A DNA stretch of 64,000 nucleotides, taken from assembly GCF_040147005.1 (NCBI RefSeq), contig NZ_JAMSHO010000001.1:930001-994000 (forward strand), written 5' to 3'. The notes beneath the pieces are model-generated. The model saw nothing but the letters and a program-made list of their open reading frames with translations, was not told where the DNA came from and made no database searches. A program made the position numbers and the translations under genes. Positions 37,182 through 46,454 of this stretch are shown piece by piece. The DNA is from Halomonas sp. H10-9-1 (lineage in GTDB: Bacteria > Pseudomonadota > Gammaproteobacteria > Pseudomonadales > Halomonadaceae). The stretch's first letter is position 1. Every line of letters begins with the position of its first letter.

Positions 37182-37377
37182 GAGCTTGAAGCTGGAAGAG
37201 CGCCGCTTCGCGGCTGGAAGCTTGAAGCAAAACCTTGACCCCAGGGGCGGGGGGATCATATTGCGTTCCAGCTTCCAGCTTCCAGCTTCCAGCTTCCAGC
37301 TTCCAGCTTCCAGCTTCCAGCTTCCAGCTTCCAGCTTCCAGCTTCCAGCTTCCAGCTTCCAGCTTCCAGCTTCCAGC
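37182..37377. repeat. Heptad inverted-repeat element with 16x TTCCAGC array
   Basis: A purine-rich arm (37182-37228; GAAGCTGGAAG repeated around CGCCGCTTCGCGG) precedes a spacer starting AAGCAAAACC. Sixteen exact TTCCAGC heptamers follow (37266-37377), then variant CAGCTAC units that run into the rhdA stop at 37384. It fills most of the psd-rhdA gap, between 62 and 258 bp upstream of the psd start. Confidence 0.93.
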
Positions 37378-37383
37378 TACCAG

Positions 37384-38214
37384 CTACTTCTCCACCGGTG
37401 TATCGTCGCGGTTGCCCCACTCCTTCCAGGAGCCGGCGTAGCCGCGGATCTTCTCGAACCCCAGGGCGCGACCGACCAGCCAGGTGAAGCCGCTGCGGTG
37501 GTGGCTCTGGCAGTGGGTCACCACCTCCATGTCCGGGGTCAGTCCCAGCGCCTCGAGTTCGGTGATCAGCTCCGCATAGTCGCGGATGCGCAGGCCGCGC
37601 TCGCGGTCCATGGCCTGGGTCCACTCCAGGTTGAGCGCGCCGGGGATATGGCCGAGGCGCCTGTTCTCGCCCTTTTCGCCGCGGTACTCCTCGGGTGAGC
37701 GGGCATCCCATACCGCAAAGCCCTTCTCGCCCAGGCGCTCGGCAAGCTCGATCCAGTCGATCGCCACCTCGGGGTTCAGGATCTCGGCCCGGTAGTCGCT
37801 GGCCGTGGGGGCGCAGGCCTCGGTGGCAGTCGCCAGGCCCGCCTCGCGCCAGGCGTGGATGCCGCCGTTGAGGTAGGAGTAGCGGGTGTGGCCGATCAGC
37901 TCGAGGGTCCACAGCAGGCGCCCCGCCCAGCCACCGCCCTCGTCATCGTAGGCGACCACGTGGGTGTCCCGGGTCAGGCCCAGTTCGCTGAATAGCGCCG
38001 AGAGCTGCTCGACGCTGGGTTCGCGGCAGGGCGCCTCGCCCGTGCCGCGCATCAGGCGGGCCTTGTCGAGGAACAGCGCACCGGGCACATGGCCCTCGGC
38101 GTAGCTCTCTGCGCGCATCGGCACGTCGATAACCATCAGCGACGGTGTGTCGAGGTGCTCGGCGAGCTGTTCCGGCTCGACGATCAGCGGCAGCAGGTTG
38201 GCTTCGGAACTCAT
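37384..38214 (-). CDS. rhdA: Two-domain sulfurtransferase (rhodanese, RhdA-like)
   Basis: The 276-residue protein has two rhodanese domains. The first has LMVIDVPMRAESYAEGHVPGA, and the second has DARSPEEYRG plus the active loop CQSHHRSG with the catalytic Cys. This loop resembles Azotobacter/Pseudomonas RhdA (CQTHHR), rather than the CGSGVT of mercaptopyruvate sulfurtransferases. It moves sulfane sulfur from thiosulfate or persulfides to acceptors. The ATG at 38214 is chosen; the frame extends upstream without support. It lies 16 bp after rsgA. Confidence 0.92.
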   Translation of the reverse strand: MSSEANLLPLIVEPEQLAEHLDTPSLMVIDVPMRAESYAEGHVPGALFLDKARLMRGTGEAPCREPSVEQLSALFSELGLTRDTHVVAYDDEGGGWAGRLLWTLELIGHTRYSYLNGGIHAWREAGLATATEACAPTASDYRAEILNPEVAIDWIELAERLGEKGFAVWDARSPEEYRGEKGENRRLGHIPGALNLEWTQAMDRERGLRIRDYAELITELEALGLTPDMEVVTHCQSHHRSGFTWLVGRALGFEKIRGYAGSWKEWGNRDDTPVEK

Positions 38215-38230
38215 GGTGGTCTCCTTATGC

Positions 38231-39259
38231 TTATTCCAACGAGTCGAGGATGCGCCGGTAGCTGGCAAAGCGTTCGGGGTGGATCTCGCCACGCTCCACC
38301 GCCTCGAGCAGGGCGCAACCGGGCTCCTGGCGGTGGCGACAGTCGCGAAAGCGGCAGTGCCCCAGCAGTTCGCGAAACTCGATAAAGCCCTGGGCCACCT
38401 GGGCCTCGTCGAGATGAATCAGGCCGAACTCGCGGATCCCGGGTGAGTCGATCAGCTTGGCACCCGCCGCCTCCGGGAGATGATAGAGCCGCGCGGTCGT
38501 GGTGGTGTGGGTCCCCTTGCGTGAATCCTTCGACAGCTCGCCGATGCGGAGTTCCTCATCGGGCAGCAGGCGGTCGATCAGCGACGACTTGCCCACGCCG
38601 CTCTGGCCCACGAACACCGAGGTGCGGCCGGCGAGGCGGGCGTGGAGGAGGTCGAGCCCCCCTTCACGCTCGGTGGTGGTGGTCACCACCGGGTAGCCCA
38701 GTCCCTCGTAGCGGCGCAGCAGCGCCAGCAACTCGCCACCGTCAGCGGGCAGCAGGTCGACCTTGTTGAGCACCAGCACCGGGGGGATCCCGGTGGCCTC
38801 GGCGGCCACCAGGTAGCGGTCGATCAGGTTGGGGTATGGCTCGGGCTCCACCGCGAAGACGATCAGGATCTGATCGATATTGGCCGCCACTGGCTTGAGC
38901 TGGCCGCGGGCATTGGGGCGTTCTAGCACGCTTGCGCGCTCACCGCGGGCCACGACCACGCCCTCCACGGTGCGTCCCTCGGTATCCGTCCTGCCGCGCC
39001 AGACCACCCGATCGCCCGTGACCAGGCCTTCGAGGTTGGCGCGCAGGTGGCAGCGTACCGCCTCGCCGTCGTCGTCCGGCCGCACGTCCAGGGTACGGCC
39101 GAAGTGGGCAATCACGCGTCCCGACCGCTCGGGGCCGTACTCCCCCGCGGCCAGCAGTTCGCCTTCCTGGACGTCATGTCGGGTCGCACGCGCGGCGCGT
39201 TCGGCCTGGATCTTCTCGATACGCCAGCGCTGCTGGCGACTCAGCTTGCGTTTGCTCAT
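38231..39259 (-). CDS. rsgA: Ribosome small-subunit GTPase RsgA
   Basis: The 342-residue circularly permuted GTPase has the order G4-G5-G1-G3. An N-terminal OB fold (VRCHLRANLEGLVTGDRVVW) is followed by NKVDLLP, the P-loop GQSGVGKSSLI, DSPGIREFGL, and a C-terminal zinc finger CRFRDCRHRQEPGC. It acts late in 30S maturation. Highly basic residues at the start (MSKRKLSRQQRWRIEKIQ) contact rRNA. It is divergent from orn across 94 bp and starts the rsgA-rhdA-psd run on the minus strand. Confidence 0.96.
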   Translation of the reverse strand: MSKRKLSRQQRWRIEKIQAERAARATRHDVQEGELLAAGEYGPERSGRVIAHFGRTLDVRPDDDGEAVRCHLRANLEGLVTGDRVVWRGRTDTEGRTVEGVVVARGERASVLERPNARGQLKPVAANIDQILIVFAVEPEPYPNLIDRYLVAAEATGIPPVLVLNKVDLLPADGGELLALLRRYEGLGYPVVTTTTEREGGLDLLHARLAGRTSVFVGQSGVGKSSLIDRLLPDEELRIGELSKDSRKGTHTTTTARLYHLPEAAGAKLIDSPGIREFGLIHLDEAQVAQGFIEFRELLGHCRFRDCRHRQEPGCALLEAVERGEIHPERFASYRRILDSLE

Positions 39260-39353
39260 GAGGCCCTGATGCTCGGTACAATGATGGCATTGTACTCACC
39301 CATGACACCGGCTGTCGCGACGTTGCGAGCCGGCCCGCAGGAGAAGGCTTACC

Positions 39354-39959
39354 ATGAGCTTGAAAGCGCCAGTGCAGGACGACAGGCAGGATCCCCGCAA
39401 GCAGCGCCTGGTGTGGATCGATCTGGAGATGACCGGGCTGGACCCGGAGAAGGAGCGGATCATCGAGGTCGCCACCCTGGTCACCGACGCCGAGCTCAAT
39501 GTCATCGCCGAGGGGCCGGTGATTGCGGTCAGGCAGCCGGACAGCCTGCTCGAGGCGATGGATGAGTGGTGCACCAGGACCCACGGCGAGTCCGGGCTGA
39601 CCGCGCGGGTGCAGGCCAGCAGCGTCGATACCGCCGCGGCGGAGCGCCGCACCCTCGGGTTCCTGGCCGCCCACGTCGAGGCCGGTGCCTCGCCGATGTG
39701 CGGCAACAGCGTCCACCAGGATCGCCGCTTCCTGGAGCGCGAGATGCCCGCGCTGCTGGCCTTCTTTCACTACCGCAACCTGGATGTCTCCACCCTCAAG
39801 GAGCTGGCCAAGCGCTGGAACCCCGGCGCCCTGGCCGGCTTCAAGAAGCGCAACGTCCACCTGGCCATGGAGGACATCAAGGAGTCCATCGCGGAGCTGG
39901 CCCACTACCGCGAGACCTTCCTGCGCCTGCCGGGCCAGTGGAGCGATGAGGAGGAGTAG
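39354..39959 (+). CDS. orn: Oligoribonuclease
   Basis: The 201-residue DEDDh 3'-5' exonuclease has [18 protein letters not shown] (Exo I), [18 protein letters not shown] (Exo II), and [14 protein letters not shown] with the Exo III His/Asp. Orn degrades 2-5 nt RNAs and also pGpG, the breakdown product of c-di-GMP. That makes it relevant to the PilZ-controlled cellulose synthase elsewhere in this window. Its stop is 27 bp before palindromic repeat copy C. Confidence 0.96.
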   Translation: MSLKAPVQDDRQDPRKQRLVWIDLEMTGLDPEKERIIEVATLVTDAELNVIAEGPVIAVRQPDSLLEAMDEWCTRTHGESGLTARVQASSVDTAAAERRTLGFLAAHVEAGASPMCGNSVHQDRRFLEREMPALLAFFHYRNLDVSTLKELAKRWNPGALAGFKKRNVHLAMEDIKESIAELAHYRETFLRLPGQWSDEEE

Positions 39960-39986
39960 GCGACTGAGGAATAAAGCACGGCTTTT

Positions 39987-40032
39987 CCGGCGACAGGCCT
40001 GATCGGGGGCGCTGTGAACCCATCCCTGGGCG
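39987..40032. repeat. Palindromic repeat copy C, one half (split by IS)
   Basis: Reads CCGGCGACAGGCC to CCCTGGGCG on the plus strand, the reverse complement of the right half at copy B. The second IS copy starts at 40033. Confidence 0.9.
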
Positions 40033-40049
40033 TATATGGAGTCCTCCCC

Positions 40050-40309
40050 GTTTGCAAGCACGAGGCACGATGGTCGGTAGGTACGACTGCACACGTATAT
40101 CCGGTCTCGTTAATGATGCTCTGATGAGCATCGGACCTTGATGGGCTATCCGCACGTCAGCTCCCAATCGCTACCTCGAGCTCAAAAGGCTCAGCGTCCA
40201 GAAGGGGTTGTCTGACGTCGGTTCGACCTGTTCGCCATCCTGCAGCATGCTCAGCAATCGTGGTGGACGATGCTCAATATTACACTAACGTGCTAAATCC
40301 AATCGTTTT
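40050..40309 (-). ncRNA. Candidate target-guiding RNA region of IS copy 2
   Basis: The same non-coding stretch as in copy 1, between the transposase stop and the right inverted repeat. The two seven-base words that match the insertion site are present at mirrored positions. An RNA here is inferred from the known biology of IS1111-type elements. Confidence 0.5.
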
Positions 40310-41350
40310 TCATGCCGACAGCCGCGACGCCAGCGACGCATCATAGGCCGTCTCATGGCGGGTTACCGCCCAGGCGATCCGTGCCGTCTTGTTGGCCAGT
40401 GCGACGACCGCCACATTGGCATGCTTGTGCTCGGCCAGGTGCCTGACCCACTGGCTCAGGCCGTCGTCCTTGGTGCCCACATGCCGGAGCACCGAGCGCG
40501 CGCCATGCACCAGTAGCTTGCGCAGGTAACTGTCGCCGCGTTTGCTGATGCCCAGCAGGCGGTCTCGCCCCCCGGTGCTGTGCTGTCGCGGCGTCAAGCC
40601 GAGCGAGGCGGCAAAATCTCGCCCGCGCCGAAAGCTCTTGCCATCGCCGAGGGCGCCGGCCAGCGCGGTGGCGGTCAGTGGACCGATACCCTGCAGCGTC
40701 ATCAGCCGCTTGGCCACGGGGTCGGTCTTGGCCTGTCGCTCGAGGCTTGCCGTGACCGTCGCGATGCGCTCATCCAGGTGGCGCAGATCCTCGGCAAGGC
40801 CGGCAAGCAGGACACGAAAGGCATCCGTCAGCCCGTTGTCTGCCGCTTCCAGCCAGCGAGGCAGGGCGGCACGCAACTGACCGATACCCACCGGAGCGAC
40901 CAGGCCATACTCCCCCACCAGCCCGCGTATCTGGTTGGCCTTGGCCGTGCGCTGCCGTACCAGCTCTTCACGAATGCGGTGTGCCGCCTGGGTATCCTGC
41001 TGAGCGACGCTCTTGACGGCCACGAAGCGCATACTGGGCCGCCCCATGGCTTCACAGATCGCTTCGGCGTCGACCCGGTCATTCTTGTTGCTCTTCACGT
41101 AGGGCGTCACGAACTGTGCGGCGATCAACTTGACGCGATAGCCCCGCGCCTGCAGGGCCCGCGCCCAGAAGTGAGACGAGGCACAGGCTTCCATGCCGAT
41201 CTCGGCTCCCGCCGGCACCCGCTTGCTGACCGCATTCAGCCATTTTTCGCGGGTGTACTTACCTTGCCACTGCACCTGATCATGGCGATCGACGCCGTGG
41301 ACATGAAAAACAGACTTTGCGATATCGACGCCGACACGGGTAATGTTCAT
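40310..41350 (-). CDS. IS110-family transposase (DEDD type), copy 2
   Basis: The 346 residues are identical to the copy 1 product, including D9, E54, D91 and D94 and the Tnp_20 region. Identity of two full-length copies implies recent transposition, and that at least one source copy is functional. Confidence 0.97.
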   Translation of the reverse strand: MNITRVGVDIAKSVFHVHGVDRHDQVQWQGKYTREKWLNAVSKRVPAGAEIGMEACASSHFWARALQARGYRVKLIAAQFVTPYVKSNKNDRVDAEAICEAMGRPSMRFVAVKSVAQQDTQAAHRIREELVRQRTAKANQIRGLVGEYGLVAPVGIGQLRAALPRWLEAADNGLTDAFRVLLAGLAEDLRHLDERIATVTASLERQAKTDPVAKRLMTLQGIGPLTATALAGALGDGKSFRRGRDFAASLGLTPRQHSTGGRDRLLGISKRGDSYLRKLLVHGARSVLRHVGTKDDGLSQWVRHLAEHKHANVAVVALANKTARIAWAVTRHETAYDASLASRLSA

Positions 41351-41444
41351 GACGAGTTCTCCTCACCCTCAGGCTGGTTGGTGTTCTCGCCCACCAGTGT
41401 GGCGCAACGACGCCGATATAGGGTGGGGAGGACTCCATCCCATT

Positions 41445-41496
41445 GCTACCGATGCCATCCATGGCATAGGACCCCCTCCAGCCCTGTCCCCGGCGC
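41445..41496. repeat. Palindromic repeat copy C, other half
   Basis: Reverse complement of the repeat's left half: GCTACCGATGCCATCC to GTCCCCGGCGC. It differs from copy B at several bases (for example CCATGG in place of CCAGGG in the centre), so B and C are distinct repeat copies hit separately. Confidence 0.9.
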
Positions 41497-41568
41497 CGCT
41501 CACTTGAACAGTACCTGCTGCCTCCAAAGGGTTAAGTCGCCGGAAAAGCCGCGACCAAGGGCGGCAAG

Positions 41569-42672
41569 TCAGCTGATGGCAATTATTTGCCGGCGCTTTT
41601 CCCGCTGGCGGGCCAGCGCCCAGCGCACATGCTCGCGCACCAGGTCGGAGGGGTAGGGCAGGCGTGCTTTCAGCGCCGCTTCGATGGCCTCGCTCCAGGG
41701 GGCGTTGCCGAGCCCCACGGCGAGGTTGCGCAGCCAGCGCTCGTAGCCGGTGCGGCGCAGCGGGCTGCCGGCAGTCTTGTCGAGGAACTCCTCCTCGCCC
41801 CAGGCGAACAGCGCGAGCAGGCTGGCGCGGTCGAGGTCATGGCGAGGCGTGAAATCCGGCTCGGTGGTGGGGGTGGCGAAGCGTGTGAAGGGGCAGACCA
41901 GCTGGCAGTCGTCGCAGCCGAACACGCGGTTGCCCATGGCCTCGCGGTAGCGCTCGGGAATGGCGCCGTGAAGCTCGATGGTCAGGTAGGAAATGCACGC
42001 TCGCGCGTCCACCACGCGGTCCTCGACGATGGCGCCGGTCGGGCAGGCCGTGCGGCAGGCGCTGCAGCTTCCGCAGTGCTCGGAGGCGAAGGCCTCATCC
42101 ACCGGTAGCGGCAGGTCGGTATAGAGCTCGCCCAGGAAGAACAGTGAACCGGCCTGGGGGTTGAGCAGCATGGCATTCTTGCCGACCCAGCCGAGCCCCG
42201 CCTTGCGGGCGAGGGCGCGCTCCATCACCGGAGCCGAGTCGACGAAGGCGCGGTAGCCGAAGGGGCCTGTCTCGGCCTCGATCCACTTGGCCAGCGTCGC
42301 CAGGCGCTTGCGCATCAGCTTGTGATAGTCGCGGCCGGTGGCATAGCGCGATACATAGGCCGCCTCGGGGTTCTCCAGCGTGGCCAGGGTTTCGACCTCG
42401 GCGGGCAGATAGTCCAGGCGCACACTGATCACCCGCACGGTGCCGGGCACCAGCTCGGCGGGGCGGGTACGCTTGGTGCCGTGCTTGGCCATGAAGCCCA
42501 TCTCGCCATGCCGGCCGGCGGCCAGCCAGCGCGCGAGGCGCGCCTCGTCCTCGCCGAGGTCGACGTCGGTGATGCCGAGCTGCTGGAAGCCGAGCTCGCC
42601 TCCCCAGGCCTTGATGCGCTCGGCCAGGGCGTGCAGGTCGGGGGCGTCGGCGTGGGCAGGCGAGGAAGACAT
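41569..42672 (-). CDS. queG: Epoxyqueuosine reductase QueG
   Basis: The 367-residue cobalamin/Fe-S enzyme shows GWVGKNAMLLNPQAGSLFFL, two 4Fe-4S motifs (CGSCSACRTACPTGAI and CDDCQLVCPF), and a HEAT-like C-terminal end. It performs the last step of queuosine synthesis in tRNA, reducing epoxyqueuosine. The ATG at 42672 gives the usual N-terminus; a GTG twelve codons upstream is possible. It is divergent from nnr, with 127 bp between starts. Cobalamin needed by QueG may relate to cobO at 56.2 kb. Confidence 0.94.
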   Translation of the reverse strand: MSSSPAHADAPDLHALAERIKAWGGELGFQQLGITDVDLGEDEARLARWLAAGRHGEMGFMAKHGTKRTRPAELVPGTVRVISVRLDYLPAEVETLATLENPEAAYVSRYATGRDYHKLMRKRLATLAKWIEAETGPFGYRAFVDSAPVMERALARKAGLGWVGKNAMLLNPQAGSLFFLGELYTDLPLPVDEAFASEHCGSCSACRTACPTGAIVEDRVVDARACISYLTIELHGAIPERYREAMGNRVFGCDDCQLVCPFTRFATPTTEPDFTPRHDLDRASLLALFAWGEEEFLDKTAGSPLRRTGYERWLRNLAVGLGNAPWSEAIEAALKARLPYPSDLVREHVRWALARQREKRRQIIAIS

Positions 42673-42799
42673 GATCGCGGAAACACCGTGCAGGGGGGCC
42701 TGTGCCACTTGGCGCAGGCCACGAAGGCTTTACACTGTTCGATAAGTTCGTTCATCGAACCATCGCCATGATAAAGCATTGCCACCCGGGAGACACTGC

Positions 42800-44317
42800 A
42801 TGGCCGACAGCCATCCTGCCGTTTCGCAGCACCCGCTCTACCGTGCCGAGCAGGTGCGTGAGCTCGACCGGCGCACCATCGCCGGGGGCATCGCGGGCTT
42901 CGCCCTGATGCAGCGTGCCAGCGCTGCCGCCTGGCAGTGCCTGAGGGAGCGCTGGCCCGATGTGCGCTCGTTGACGGTGCTGTGTGGCGCCGGCAACAAC
43001 GGCGGCGATGGCCATGTGCTGGCCGCCCTGGCCGCCGGCGAGGGACTCGTCGTGCAGCGTGTCCTGCTCAAGGGCATCGAGGAGCTCGCGGGCGATGCCC
43101 GGCGCGCCGCGGATATGGCCACGGCGGCCGGCGTTGGCGCCAGGCCCTGGCGTGCCGGCATGCGCCTCGAGGGCGAACTGCTGGTGGATGCCATGCTGGG
43201 CACCGGCCTCGCTGGCGAGGTGCGCGGCATCTACCGTGAGGCGATCGCGGCGGTCAACGCGAGCGCTCGGCCGGTGCTGGCCATCGACATCCCGTCGGGG
43301 CTGCATGCCGATAGTGGTGCGGTGCTCGGCGCTGCGGTGCGGGCGGCCGCCACCGTGACCTTTATCGGCGACAAGCTGGGGCTTTATACCGGTGCCGCCG
43401 CCGACCACGCCGGCGAGGTGCTCTTCCGTGACCTGGGCGTGGATGCCCGGGCCGAGGTCGACCTGGTGCCGCCAGCGCAGTTGCTCGACGAGAGCCCGCT
43501 GACGGCGCGGTTGCCGGCCCGTCGGCGAGGCGCCCACAAGGGCGACTGCGGCCATGCGCTGATACTGGGCGGGGCGCCCGGCTTCGGCGGGGCGGCGCTG
43601 CTGGCCGCCGAGGCCTGCGCGCGCCTGGGCGCCGGCAAGGTGAGCCTGGCGACCGTGCCCGAGCACGTTACCGCCAGCCTGGTGCGCCGTCCCGAGGTGA
43701 TGGTGCATGGCGTTCGTGGCGCCGCCGATCTCGGCGCGCTGCCCACGCTTGCCGATGTGCTGGTGGTAGGGCCGGGCCTGGGGCAGGGCAGTTGGGGGCA
43801 GGGCGTGCTGCAGGCGGCACTCGATGCCGGCAGGCCGCTGGTGGTGGATGCCGACGGGCTCAACCTGCTGGCGGCGCGCTACCCCGGGACGCGCCGCGAC
43901 GACTGGATCCTGACGCCGCACCCCGGCGAGGCGGCCCGCCTGCTGGGCTGCAGCGCCGCCGAGGTGGAGGCGGATCGCCCCGCGGCGGCGCGGGCACTGC
44001 ATGAGCGCTGGGGTGGGGTGATCATCCTCAAGGGCGCGGGCAGCCTGGTCGTCGGCCCCGGCGGGATGGCCGTCTGCCCCTTCGGCAACCCGGGCATGGC
44101 GAGCGGCGGGATGGGCGATGCGTTGTCCGGGATGCTCGGTGCCCTGCTGGCCCAGGGCCTGCCACTGGAGATGGCCGCCCGGCTGGGCGTGCTGGTGCAC
44201 GCCCGGGCCGCGGATTTCGCCGCGGCGGACGCCGGGGAGCGTGGTCTGCTGGCCGGCGATCTGGCATCCTATGCGCGAATTCTGGTCAACCCGACAGGGC
44301 TTGATGGCGACGTGTGA
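42800..44317 (+). CDS. nnr: Bifunctional NAD(P)H-hydrate epimerase/dehydratase
   Basis: The 505-residue fusion has the YjeF_N epimerase domain (AGNNGGDGHVLAAL, AIDIPSGL) followed by the ribokinase-like ADP-dependent dehydratase domain (GDCGHALILGG, ILTPHPGEAARLLG, GNPGMASGGMGDALSGMLGA). It repairs damaged NAD(P)HX. It heads the conserved nnr-tsaE-amiB-mutL-miaA-hfq-hflX-hflK-hflC series. GGGAGA precedes the ATG at 42800, and its stop shares a base with a tsaE start (TGATG). Confidence 0.95.
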   Translation: MADSHPAVSQHPLYRAEQVRELDRRTIAGGIAGFALMQRASAAAWQCLRERWPDVRSLTVLCGAGNNGGDGHVLAALAAGEGLVVQRVLLKGIEELAGDARRAADMATAAGVGARPWRAGMRLEGELLVDAMLGTGLAGEVRGIYREAIAAVNASARPVLAIDIPSGLHADSGAVLGAAVRAAATVTFIGDKLGLYTGAAADHAGEVLFRDLGVDARAEVDLVPPAQLLDESPLTARLPARRRGAHKGDCGHALILGGAPGFGGAALLAAEACARLGAGKVSLATVPEHVTASLVRRPEVMVHGVRGAADLGALPTLADVLVVGPGLGQGSWGQGVLQAALDAGRPLVVDADGLNLLAARYPGTRRDDWILTPHPGEAARLLGCSAAEVEADRPAAARALHERWGGVIILKGAGSLVVGPGGMAVCPFGNPGMASGGMGDALSGMLGALLAQGLPLEMAARLGVLVHARAADFAAADAGERGLLAGDLASYARILVNPTGLDGDV

Positions 44318-44844
44318 TGGAAAGGGCGAGGGCAATGTGGCTGCGACTCGATGACGAAGCGTGCCAGGTGGGCCTGGGCGAATGCCTGGGGCGTGCCCTG
44401 GAAGGGCGTGGGCGGGTCCATCTCGTCGGTGAGCTGGGGGCCGGCAAGACCACCCTGGCCCGTGGCGTGCTGCGCGCCTATGGCCATTGCGGTGCGGTGA
44501 AGAGCCCCACCTATACCCTGGTGGAGCCCTACGAGCTCGACGGGGTGCGGGTCTATCATTTCGATCTCTATCGGCTGGGGGATCCCGAGGAGTTGGAGTT
44601 CATCGGTGGCCGCGACCTGCTCGGCGACGACGCCCTGAGCCTGATCGAGTGGCCCGCCCGCGGGGCCGGCTGGCTGCCCGACCCCGACCTGCGCGTCGAG
44701 CTGCGCGTGGTGGGCGATGGTCGCGAGGCGCGGCTGGAGGCACTCAGTGCCCATGGTCGCGTGGCCCTGGAGCGCCTGGGCGCCATGCCCGCCGTCGCCG
44801 AGTGGCGGCTCGCCGATGACCGCAGCACAGGGAGCGCCCCATGA
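44317..44844 (+). CDS. tsaE: tRNA t6A synthesis ATPase TsaE
   Basis: The protein (175 residues from this start) has the P-loop GELGAGKTTLARG, KSPTYTLVEPY and HFDLYRLGDPEELEFIG of the YjeE/TsaE family. It powers the TsaB-TsaD complex that makes N6-threonylcarbamoyladenosine at tRNA A37. The start at 44317 is coupled to the nnr stop; ATG at 44335 has a better ribosome site (AAGGGCGAGGG) and may be the true start. The stop overlaps the amiB start as ATGA. Confidence 0.95.
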   Translation: MERARAMWLRLDDEACQVGLGECLGRALEGRGRVHLVGELGAGKTTLARGVLRAYGHCGAVKSPTYTLVEPYELDGVRVYHFDLYRLGDPEELEFIGGRDLLGDDALSLIEWPARGAGWLPDPDLRVELRVVGDGREARLEALSAHGRVALERLGAMPAVAEWRLADDRSTGSAP

Positions 44845-46289
44845 GGCTTGCTGCCCTGCATCGCCTGCTGGCGCTGGGTGTGCTGGCGCTGGCTCCGGTG
44901 GCCGGGGTCCAGGCCGGCGAGGTGGAGAACCTGCGCCTGTGGGCGGCGCCCGACCATGCGCGGCTGGTCTTCGACCTGGCGTCGCCCACCCGGGCCGAGG
45001 TGTTCTCCCTCGACAACCCCCGTCGCCTGGTGATCGACCTGGATGATAGTCGCATGCGGGCCGACCTCGCCGGGCTCGACCTGACCGGCAGCGCCATCAG
45101 CCGCATCCGCTCCGGCGTGCGGGACGGCAGCGGCCTGCGCGTGGTGCTCGACCTCGAGCGCGAGGTGGACCCGCGGCACTTTGCCCTGGCCCCCAATGAC
45201 CAGTATGGCCACCGCCTGGTGGTGGACCTCGAGTATCCCGGGGAGAGCGCGGTGGAAGACCCCATCGACCCCATCGAGGCGATGATCCGCGAGCAGGAGA
45301 TCGCCGCCAGGCGTGCCCAGGCCCAGGCCGACCTCGGCGGGGCGGCCGCGGTGCCCGAGCCCGAGACGCCACTGCAGCGTGCCCAGCCGCACCCCCGGCG
45401 CGATATCATCATCGCCATCGATGCCGGCCACGGTGGCGAGGATCCTGGTGCCATCGGCCCCGCGGGGACCCGCGAGAAGGATGTCGTGCTGCAGATTGCC
45501 AAGCACCTCCAGCAACGGGTCAACGCCACCGAGGGCTTTCGCGCGGTGATGATCCGTGACAGCGATTACTATGTAGGGTTGCGCCAGCGTACGCGCATCG
45601 CCCGCGAGCAGAAGGCGGACTTCTTCGTCTCCATCCACGCCGATGCCTTCAACAGCCCGCGGCCCAACGGCAGCTCGGTCTACGCCCTCTCCCAGCGCGG
45701 TGCGACCTCCGAGACCGCCCAGTGGCTGGCCGAGAGCGAGAACGAGGCCGACCTGATCGGCGGTGTGGACGGCAACCTGTCGCTCAAGGACAAGGACGAG
45801 GTGCTGCGCGGCGTGCTGCTCGACCTGACCATGACCGCGACGCTCAACGACTCCCTCGCCATCGGTGGGCAGGTGCTGGATCGCATGGGTCGCGTCAACC
45901 GCCTGCACAAGTCGCGGGTGGAGCAGGCTGGCTTCGTGGTGCTCAAGTCACCCGATATCCCCTCGTTGCTGGTCGAGACCGGCTTCATCTCCAATCCCGA
46001 GGAGGAGCGGCGCCTGCGCGATTCCGGGCACCAGCAGCGGATGGCCCAGGCCATCTTCTCCGGCCTGGAGGAGCATTTTCGCACCAACCCGCCACCGGCC
46101 AGCCTGCTGGCCTGGCAGCGCGACAATGGGCGGCGCACCGCCGGCAACGAGTACCGCATTCGCCCCGGTGATACCCTGTCGGAGATCGCCGCGCGTCACG
46201 ATGTGCCGGTGGGTCGCCTCAAGCAGGCCAACGAGCTCAATGGCGACGTGATCCGGGTCGGCCAGGTGCTGCGCATTCCCCGTTCATGA
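44841..46289 (+). CDS. amiB: N-acetylmuramoyl-L-alanine amidase (AMIN + Amidase_3 + LysM)
   Basis: The 482-residue exported amidase has a signal peptide (cut near VQA, residue 25) and an AMIN domain (about 26-130). The zinc amidase domain follows, with AIDAGHGGEDPGA, FVSIHADAF and LLVETGFISNPEEE, then a C-terminal LysM (YRIRPGDTLSEIAARHDVP). It cleaves septal peptidoglycan to separate daughter cells. The LysM and the position between tsaE and mutL support AmiB rather than AmiA/AmiC. A heptad element begins 11 bp past its stop. Confidence 0.93.
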   Translation: MRLAALHRLLALGVLALAPVAGVQAGEVENLRLWAAPDHARLVFDLASPTRAEVFSLDNPRRLVIDLDDSRMRADLAGLDLTGSAISRIRSGVRDGSGLRVVLDLEREVDPRHFALAPNDQYGHRLVVDLEYPGESAVEDPIDPIEAMIREQEIAARRAQAQADLGGAAAVPEPETPLQRAQPHPRRDIIIAIDAGHGGEDPGAIGPAGTREKDVVLQIAKHLQQRVNATEGFRAVMIRDSDYYVGLRQRTRIAREQKADFFVSIHADAFNSPRPNGSSVYALSQRGATSETAQWLAESENEADLIGGVDGNLSLKDKDEVLRGVLLDLTMTATLNDSLAIGGQVLDRMGRVNRLHKSRVEQAGFVVLKSPDIPSLLVETGFISNPEEERRLRDSGHQQRMAQAIFSGLEEHFRTNPPPASLLAWQRDNGRRTAGNEYRIRPGDTLSEIAARHDVPVGRLKQANELNGDVIRVGQVLRIPRS

Positions 46290-46299
46290 CCCCTTCGGG

Positions 46300-46442
<143 letters not shown>

Positions 46443-46454
46443 ATTTGGAGTGAT

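Larger units (their letters stand above)
40033..41444 (-). mobile_element. IS110-family (IS1111-type) insertion sequence, copy 2
   Basis: A 1412-bp element with the same length, ends and transposase as copy 1, in the opposite orientation. Its subterminal inverted repeats are at 40036-40049 and 41425-41438. It has inserted at the same internal position of palindromic repeat copy C, between orn and queG. Differences in the flanking repeat halves show this was an independent insertion, not a duplication of a larger segment. Confidence 0.95.
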
